A stretch of DNA of 64,000 nt from Stromatinia cepivora (Eukaryota; Ascomycota; Leotiomycetes; Helotiales; Sclerotiniaceae). Positions 56,552-64,000 of the stretch are shown in pieces; the stretch's first letter is position 1; every line of letters starts with the position of its first letter. The notes below the pieces were generated by a model. It made no database searches. It worked only from the letters and a program-made list of their open reading frames with translations, and was not told where the DNA came from. The stretch covers positions 248,001 to 312,000 of the forward strand of contig RCTD01000002.1 of assembly GCA_014898415.1 (NCBI GenBank). The letters run 5' to 3'. A program made the translations under genes and the position numbers.

Positions 56552-59500
56552 ATGTTGTTGCAATCACTATTTGCATGGGCGTTGGCTATAGGACCATGCA
56601 TCGCTCAAAATAGTACAAATAGCACATGGCCAATACACAACAATGGTCTGACTACGCAGATTGAGTGGGATCATTATAGTCTAATAGTTAATGGGCAACG
56701 TTTCTTTTTGTGGTCTGGCGAGTTTCATTATTGGCGAATTCCAGTACCGGAACTTTGGATTGATGTCCTTCAAAAAGTCAAGGCTGCTGGTAAGTTGGTT
56801 TTTTCCGTTGGTTGTAAATATTGTAGCTAACTACCAACTGGCTTCAATACATTCGCCATCTATACACATTGGTACTTTCATAATCCAAACCCTGACACGC
56901 TCGACTTCGAAAACGCGGCACACAATTTCACGAAGATTTTTGACCTCGCCAAGGAGTTGGGAATGTTCGTGGTGTTCCGCCCAGGGCCCTACGTTAATGC
57001 CGAGACCAATGCCGGAGCGTTCCCATTGTGGTTGACTACTGGAGCTTATGGAGCTCTGCGAAATAATGATGAAAGATACACTGAAGCTTGGAAACCTTTC
57101 TGGGAAAAGGTTGCCTCCGTTGTCGCCCCGTATCAATTCACCAATGGTGGAAACGTTTTTACGTATCAAATCGAGAACGAGCTGGGCTCACAATGGCGTG
57201 GCACTCCATCGGACAAAGTACCCAATTTATCTTCCGTTCAGTATATGGAAGCGTTGGAAGCCTCAGCACGAGCTCAAGGTATCACGATACCATTCCAGGC
57301 CAACGATCCCAATCTTAATTCGGATTCGTGGTCCAAAGACTTCTACGATGGTTATGGATCCGTGGACGTCTATGGCATGGATTCTTATCCAGCGTGCTGG
57401 ACCTGTAATTTGACCGAATGCGATTCCACGAATGGAGCATACAAAGCCTTCAACGTCATCGATTACTATGACCATTTCGAAGCAATTTCACCAACCCAGC
57501 CATCATTCCTCCCGGAGTTTCAGGGCGGTAGTTTCAATCCTTGGGGTGGTCCCGAAGGAGGATGTCCAGAAAACTCTCCTGCCGACTTCGCAAATCTTTT
57601 CTATCGTAACAACGTTGGTCAGAGAGTTACAGCTATGAGTCTCTACATGATTTACGGAGGAACAAATTGGGGTTGGTTAGCTGCCCCTGTCGTGGCAACC
57701 AGTTATGATTATTCAAGTCCGATATCTGAAAACAGAATGATCAATGACAAGTATGCGGAGACCAAATTATTTGGCCACTTCCTTCGTGTGGCAAAAGATT
57801 TGACAAAGACCGACCGAATCGGAACAAGCAAAACGGCTTCAACCAATCCAAATGTTGTGTATTCCGAAATCCGCAATCCAGATACTAATGCTGCATTCTA
57901 CGTTACGATCCACAAAGAATCAACAGTTGGAACCAGAGAAGAATTCTATATCAACGCTAACACGTCCAAAGGCGCATTCAAAATTCCTCAAAAGGCTGCG
58001 CCCATTGTTTTGAATGGCTTCCAATCTAAGATTATTGTCACTGATTTCAATTTCGGTTCTCACTCTCTTTTGTACTCCACAGCTGAAGTTCTATCTCATT
58101 CTATCGTGGATGATCAAGACATTCTAGCTCTCTGGATGCCAACTGGTGAAGCCGGCGAATTTGTTGTCACCGGCGCAAAGTCTGGAAGCGTTTCCAGCTG
58201 CGGAGGCTGCTCTTCCGTTGGGTTCTATCCACAGGGAGATGACCTCCTCGTGACCATTTCGCAATCTAAAGGCATTAGTGTTTTGACATTTGATGATGGT
58301 CTTCGTGTTCTCGTCATGGATAGATCATTTGCATATGAGTTCTGGGTTCCGGTTTTAACAGCAGATCCATTCAGTCCCGCGAATGAGACTGTCTTCGTTC
58401 AAGGCCCAAGTCTAGTCAGAAGCGCTGCCTATTCCTCAGATGGTACGACTTTAGATCTTACAGGAGACAATAATGGAACTTCGACACAGATCCAGGTCTT
58501 CCCACCTAAATCCGTCGGCAAAGTCACTTGGAACGGTCAAGCCATCACTACAAAGAAGACAGATTACGGTAGCTTGATCGGTAGTCTTACTGGGCCTGCA
58601 CTTGATTCTCTGACTTTACCGACTATCTCGGGTTGGAAAGCCAATGACAGCTTACCGGAGCGTTTACCAACTTATGATGATAGCTGGTGGGTCGCTGCTG
58701 ATCACATGAATACTTCAAACCCAACCAAACCAGAAACGCTTCCAGTGCTCTACATTGATGACTATGGATATCATGTTGGCAATCATCTCTGGCGTGGAAG
58801 ATTCGAAGGTTCAGCAAGCGGAGTATATCTCAGTGTCACTGGAGGCCGTGCCTTTGGATACAGTGCATGGTTGAACGGCGAGTTCATCGGCTCATACCTA
58901 GGAGCTGCTTACCCAGATACCGGAGAATTGACATTCTCGTTCGGTAACGCAACTATCAACTCAAACTCCACAAACATCCTTCTCGTCCTTCAAGACAATT
59001 CTGGTCACGACGAAACAAGTGAAGCACTCAATCCTCGAGGAATCAACAACGCAACTCTAATTAGTTCTTCTGCCAAGAATTTCACATCCTGGAAAGTAAC
59101 TGGTACAGCCGGTAAGTCAGATACAGTGATTGACCCTGTCCGCGGTATTCTCTCGGAAGGTGGGCTCTACGCTGAACGTCTCGGATGGCACCTCCCTGGT
59201 TTCGACGACAGTGAATGGTCCTCCGCATCCCCAAGCAATGTATCCTCTTCAGCCGGCGTAACATTCTACCGCACGACTGTTCCCCTAGCCATACCTACCG
59301 GCCTCGACGTAGCAATCTCCTTCACACTCAATGCTTCCCCCTCCAACGCAGCTCTCCGCGCTCTCCTCTTCGTAAACGGATACCAATATGGACGATTCAG
59401 TCCTTGGATTGGAAATCAAGTTGAATTTCCCGTACCCCCTGGAATCTTAAATTATAATGGGGATAATGTTATTGGATTGAGTGTTTGGAGACAGGAAGAG

Positions 59501-59629
59501 GGAGGCGAGAGTATGGGTGTTAATGTCGGGTGGAAGGTTACCGGGGCTTTTGCAAGTAGCTTTGAGCCGATCTTCGATGCGGCGTACTTGCAGCCTGGGT
59601 GGACCAAGGAGAGATTACAGTATGCTTAA
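56552..59629 (+). CDS. Secreted GH35 beta-galactosidase
   Basis: Extracellular enzyme releasing terminal galactose from plant polysaccharides. Exons are 56552-56789 and 56841-59629, giving 1008 residues, the usual family length. A signal peptide ([19 protein letters not shown]) precedes the catalytic barrel (about 40-390). The barrel shows [24 protein letters not shown], the acid/base block QIENELGS and the nucleophile block [14 protein letters not shown]. Beta-sandwich domains typical of fungal LacA follow (to 1008). Multiple N-glycosylation sites are present. The 51-nt intron (56790-56840) has a good gtaagt donor and gctaact branch site, but in-frame joining requires it to end ...CTG rather than CAG. 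The canonical tag just before the branch site would break the frame. Confidence 0.92.
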
Positions 59630-59845
59630 GGTGGGCTTAATGACCGCTTTGTGATAGTAATGATGTTTACGATTTGATGTAAGATGAAGAAAAAAGTCTA
59701 TGTATGGTATTGTTTGAATTAAGGGTAAAATTCAAAAGTTCTTTGCAACACATTGCTTTCTTTATTACTGCCATTGTTTTGACTGTAATTTTTAGTCCTG
59801 CAATGCCTGCATATTTTGAATAATTCCTGTTTTTCGTCTCACTAG

Positions 59846-60157
59846 GGTGCGGTTTCTGCAAATTTTTGTACTCAAAGTGGCTTTTTAAATAATTCAAGTT
59901 TATTGAAATATTCAAATCATTTAAATAATTTAAATTTATTAAAATATTCAAATTACTTGAATAATTCAAATTTATTGAAGTATTCAAATCATTTCAATAA
60001 TTAAAATTTATTGAAATATTCAAATTACTTGAATAATTTAAATTTATTAAAGCATTTAAACTACTCGAATATTTAAACTTTTAGATAAAATGTTCCAAAA
60101 ATTTGTAAGATGAAGTTTTTATATCTGGTCCGCTAGTCCGGACTGTTGAACACCATT
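59846..60157. mobile_element. Possible MITE remnant around the tandem array
   Basis: The right part (agtccggactgttgaacacc, about 60134-60153) matches 18 of 20 bases of the right end of the hAT-like MITE at 32432-32602. The left part (agggtgcggtttctg, about 59845) is only loosely similar to the inverse, so the left boundary is uncertain. Confidence 0.4.
59888..60078. repeat. AT-rich 36-bp tandem repeat, about five copies
   Basis: Units of the form aataattyaaatttattgaa then atattcaaatyayty repeat about five times with scattered transitions. A 106-codon minus-strand frame across it (Asn/Leu repeats) is an artefact of the array. Confidence 0.85.
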
Positions 60158-60437
60158 GAACGCAAGTCCCATTCAGACATATAGCCGGTTCACATTTTGT
60201 TGTCATGGATCTTGTTTTATAAAGCCACGCTTTTATTGATACCATGATCCTATCATGGTTATCTATCTACATATCACTGCCATGCTATCCAATATTTTTT
60301 TACCGTCCTCATTACCCCTTTCCACCATCCCCCCCCTCCTCCTGCAACCAGCACCGGATATCGCAATAATTAAGCTCCATTAAAAAGAATTCTAGCACCT
60401 CCACATCAAACCTCCCCTTCACAGATAGTTCCGCAAA

Positions 60438-61024
60438 CTAAGCATCGAACCCCCCATTTGGTAAAAAACGAGCCTGATCCAAACCGACCCCTTCTAACAA
60501 TGCACCCATATCCTCATTAAACTTCGCATAGTCTCTCCAAACACCCTTTGTGCTCTCCTCAAAATTCTTCAAAAGTTTCTCCCTTCCTTCTTTCAAGCGT
60601 TCGGCGTCATTGGGATATGCGTCTTCCAACTCTTCAATTTGCCGCTGCCATTGTCTGTGTTCTCCAAAGAAGGCGACATCAAATGCCGCATCACCTAAAG
60701 CTCTTCTCTTTTCTAAAATGTCTCCTCCGGACTGCCTCATCTCGGCGTTGAGCTTCTCCTTGCATTTATCAAAAAATCTTTCTCTCTCACGTCTGTCTTC
60801 GTCACGTTCTTCTTTGGTGGGTATGGGTCGGCTTTTCAATTTCTCAATCGACTGTCGACATTCTGAACAAAATGATGCCTCCTCAACAGGCATAGCTTTT
60901 CCACTTTGGTCATCGATTCCGTCTTCACAGTCCCCAAATTTACCCTTATTCTCCGCTTCCGTACAAATGTTATCTTGATGCTTTCATGATTACACATGTG
61001 CAAGTATCGTCTCCTGCAACACAT
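60438..61024 (-). CDS. Small charged protein with Cys motif, unknown function; possibly frame-disrupted 5' end
   Basis: The clear part is 151 residues from the ATG at 60893 to 60438. It starts MPVEEASFCSECRQSIEKL and continues as charged helices rich in Glu/Arg. The same frame stays open upstream to a stop at 60986-60984 and reads like protein (ICTEAENKGKFGDCEDGIDD). One frame over, an ATG at 61024 gives MCCRRRYLHMCNHESIK. That opening resembles the protein at 40731-41285. A single indel near 60975 would join the two, so the true start may be 61024 with a frameshift, or 60893 if intact. No function can be assigned. Confidence 0.55.
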
Positions 61025-61839
61025 GACTGGCTGGTTTTGACGGATTCGTCGATAGTATGCGGTAGTGTGTTGTAAGACAGTTGAAGGAGGCTTGCTGTTT
61101 TGTATTTGATATCTCGAGTTCCTGATCATAGATGATAGAAGGAAATGAAACAGAAGTAAAAGGAGAAAGTCCATCTCTTTTATAAACATCTTGAACGATT
61201 CTTGTGACGCATATTTGATGGGAAAATATGTAGTATCAGTGATGATAATGATTCTGAAAATGAACGGTATTCATAGTCATGGATCAAGTTCAAAGTCATG
61301 AATATATACCCAAATTCATTGAAGTATGTTCCATCAGCGATTAATGTAGGGTTTTAAATTCATTACTCGACGTGGATATGTGATTTTCCCGTTCCATGAA
61401 GCATAGAGCCATGTTGGAATGGTTCACGGTCACTGGTGGTAATACCAAAAAGTCATTGTCGATGTTCTTACCTATTATACCACTACTACGTTGAGGTGAA
61501 GATGGTGAATTTTCACGGTAATTTCACAGAGATATGCATTTACTACCATTCATAAATCAAGTGAATATAAAGTCACAGTAAATAAAAAAATGACCTATGG
61601 TATGAAGCATATGAGTAAATATACTGCGGAATGACCGTCTCAGCGGTCTATGACTTGTGCAAATGAAAATATTGTATATGAAGTAATAACAATAATATGA
61701 TTCAAGTTTTGTATCAATTATTCTATTCTTCTTCGTATAGCAAATTCCTTCCACCAAAATGTCTTGATCCGCCAAATCTATCATGAGAATAACACTGTTT
61801 CCTGCTTCATAAACCGAACGCCATCTGGATATTCTATCT
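61025..61839. other. Intergenic between two minus-strand genes
   Basis: Nothing recognisable. Confidence 0.4.
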
Positions 61840-62995
61840 CTATCGACGATCCGCTTTAACCTTCCGAATAAAATTCATCACCCATTTCCTTTCCTCAATT
61901 GATTCCATCCCCAACTTCTCTTCTTCGAACATCCATTCATAATCCAGACCTTTGGGCATAAAAACCTTTATTTCAGGGACTTTTCTTTCCCTATCTGCGA
62001 GGCGTTCCGCTGTCTCTTTTACCGGATGCGTAGACTCCAGACGACCAGTTTCAACATCATCATTCTCTTCCTCCGCTAATTTCGCCACCCCCCCTTTTAA
62101 AGCAAGCCCTAAGAACCTCCTTACACCTCTCAATATCATCTGTGGTAATTAATCCCCTCTCTCCACCCCGCAGAACAATTTCCCTCAAATTTTTAAACCT
62201 CATATTTGCCCTCAGAGTCCTACCAATAACTCTCCAATCCAAAGCATGAGCAGGAATATGCAAACGTTGAACCACATCCAGAGGATCCTCCAAACCCATC
62301 TCTCTGTACCCATCACGAAAAGTACCAGACCTACGACCAGAACCAGCATCCGCACCATAGCCACCAAAAACCGTACTCATCGCCGCATTACCTCCCACAA
62401 ACGCATCCACCAACACTACACTATCAACCTCTGGATCGAAAAATGGATAATGAATTTTCTCATAAAATTCTGTACCGAGAATATAAAACCGAGGATGGAT
62501 TTTATAGTGAATTTTTGTTGAATTCCGACTCTCCCGATTGATGCGGAAAGTTACGGGACTTGGTGAGCGACTGCTTATGAGATCTGAGGAAATGATGATA
62601 CCGATTGTACGGGAGCGTGCGCAGTTCCATATCGTGCGGCGGATTTCTTGGGGGAGATGTTGGAGAGTGGGTTTTGGGTGGTGGGGGGTTGAGGTTAGGG
62701 TTGGGGTTGGGGTGTTTAGGATGTAGGTAAAGGAGAAGCGGGGATCTTGGTCGCGAGGGAGTTGGGTTGGTTGAGGTTGAGATTGAGGATGAAGTTCAGG
62801 AGGAGGAGCTGGCGAAGGCATAATGCGCCTGTTATAAGGTGAATTGTATTTTCGTGGAAGTGGCTTGGCGGAGGACGAGATGTGTTTGCGTGGAGCGGGG
62901 CTGGCAAGTACCTTATAAGGTGAGATATAACCTCGTGTGGTTTGAGATCGTACCCATCTATGAGCGAAATATTTATAGGAGGATTTGTCTTTCAT
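61840..62995 (-). CDS. 2EXR-domain protein, interrupted by a frameshift at a G7 run
   Basis: The 2EXR domain is common in fungi and of unknown function. The upstream frame (62995-62060, or from the ATG at 62821) has a Pro-rich start. The domain core reads LQHLPQEIRRTIWNCARSR and continues through FRINRESRNSTKIHY. The frame runs out after LRACFKRGGG. A second frame (62139-61840) overlaps it. Beyond the overlap it continues with sensible protein: LAEEENDDVETGRL, then PEIKVFMPKGLDYEWMFE. Both frames meet at a seven-base homopolymer (C on the plus strand, 62088-62094), and a one-base difference there would join them. This is either a sequencing error or a real mutation. The start is uncertain. 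Confidence 0.7.
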
Positions 62996-64000
62996 TTCTG
63001 GGGAAGGTTAGTTTTTTATGAACAATATCTTTTTCTTTATGTTGTATCAAAACTTACTGCCTTTCTTTGTGATCTGATACTTCAGATAGGTGCGTGAAAA
63101 TGAGCAAGTCAAGTGGAGTTAAAGGTGAGTGTGAAGGTAGCTATATCAGAACTTTGCCGTTCACGTCCAGTTTTCAAGTCTACCTTGAGATATTTCTAGA
63201 AGCTTTCAGTCCTTGGATGTAGCTAGATTGCGTGCGTAGTGTTGACGGGTTGGGGATGGTTTGAAGGAAAGGGATTAAGGTTCAAGAGTATAAATAATGA
63301 GAAGAATCGCAAGCGAAAGCCGGATTACCGAGAAATTTGTGAACCGGTTAAGATAGTGAATCTTCCTCGCTGAGCAGGAAGACAATGAAAAGAGGCGTGA
63401 TGCGTGATGCAGTGATGTTGAAAGCTGATTGGCACAACCCTGAGCTACATATATACCTGTAATTCGCCTGATATCAGACAAACGGAACTCGGGTTTGGAG
63501 TTGTTTGTGAAGAAGCAAGCTAGCACACATATAACTGGTGCGCTCGAGTTCATTCGAGTTCGTTCTCCTATTAATTTATCGACTGATCGTCTGAGTCGTA
63601 CCTCAACAATAGATGAGGTTCCATTCACCACTTCTGTCTCCAGTCAAGCAAATCTACCGTTCTCAAAGATCCAAGCAAAGATTCAAATCAACAACTAAAA
63701 GGTTATCCACTAGATGCAAAAAACGTCACAACCTAAACCTGCACGTCTGGTTCCATTATACAGGACGTGCCTCGGATTTTGCTCTCAGCCCTGCGATTTA
63801 AAGGAACCAAAGTTTACGAATAATGAAGCTTAACTTATTCTAATGATCTCGCTTAGAAAAGGGCAAAAGTGATGTATGAAGGTCACTTGAATGGCAGAAA
63901 ATCAAGCAGTGCGGTGAATAAAGTGAATAATCTCTCGCTTGAGAGATGATATAGGCCGTTGAGATAGAGATAAGGAACAGCAGGATATACTATTATTCTT
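62996..64000. other. Right-end intergenic sequence
   Basis: Short frames such as 63275-63631 (minus) and 63495-63698 (plus) overlap each other and lack motifs. Nothing supportable. Confidence 0.4.

Larger units (their letters stand above)
59630..60437. other. Intergenic with a 36-bp tandem array and MITE-like end
   Basis: No supportable gene. It holds the array at about 59888-60078 and a sequence at 60134-60153 matching a MITE end. Confidence 0.5.

Noticed and set aside
59667..59987. 106-codon minus-strand Asn/Leu repeat protein
   Set aside because: Artefact of the 36-bp AT-rich tandem array.

Overview
This window looks like a chromosomal segment of a filamentous ascomycete. Its introns are short (about 47-90 nt, GT...AG). 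Its genes are typically fungal: rho3, CWC25, COP9 signalosome subunit 2, an Fps1-like aquaglyceroporin, a KMT6/EZH2-type methyltransferase and a secreted GH35 beta-galactosidase. Its transposons carry one-way C:G to T:A decay of the repeat-induced point mutation (RIP) kind. Gene content and style suggest Leotiomycetes (for example Sclerotiniaceae), but that is inference from memory and not a database match. No tRNA, rRNA or CRISPR array was recognised.

Layout. 1-284: 5' end of a SUR7/PalI-like membrane protein. About 3.0-11.8 kb: AT-rich transposon island. A RIP-decayed Copia element on the minus strand (3759-10700) is interrupted inside its reverse transcriptase by a 1.46-kb LTR element carrying only a gag-like region (5454-6912). 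A terminal-inverted-repeat element and a clean solo LTR follow. 12.7-18.8 kb: housekeeping block with rho3 (-), cwc25 (-) and csn2 (+). 18.8-32.8 kb: very gene-poor, with one otubain-like deubiquitinase and many simple repeats. 32.8-34.7 kb: aquaglyceroporin. 36.3-37.8 kb: decayed P450 and an adjoining decayed frame. 37.9-41.3 kb: a protein kinase with an FG-repeat tail and a small acidic-repeat protein. 43.2 kb: secreted four-cysteine protein. 44.7-50.0 kb: three-gene aromatic-catabolism cluster. 50.6-55.0 kb: KMT6. 56.6-59.6 kb: beta-galactosidase. 60.4-63.0 kb: a small Cys-containing protein and a 2EXR protein, both with signs of frame disruption.

How the genes work together. The 44.7-50.0 kb trio fits consecutive steps of the beta-ketoadipate route: intradiol ring cleavage, 3-carboxymuconate cyclisation, and hydrolysis of the lactone by a fusion protein. 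The first two are divergent from a shared promoter. KMT6 (H3K27 methylation) and RIP are both genome-silencing systems, but nothing here shows that KMT6 acts on this island. The observations most worth checking are the nested gag-only element, the kinase with nucleoporin-like repeats, the EthD-EthD-hydrolase fusion in the aromatic cluster, and the apparent GT-TG intron in the GH35 gene.
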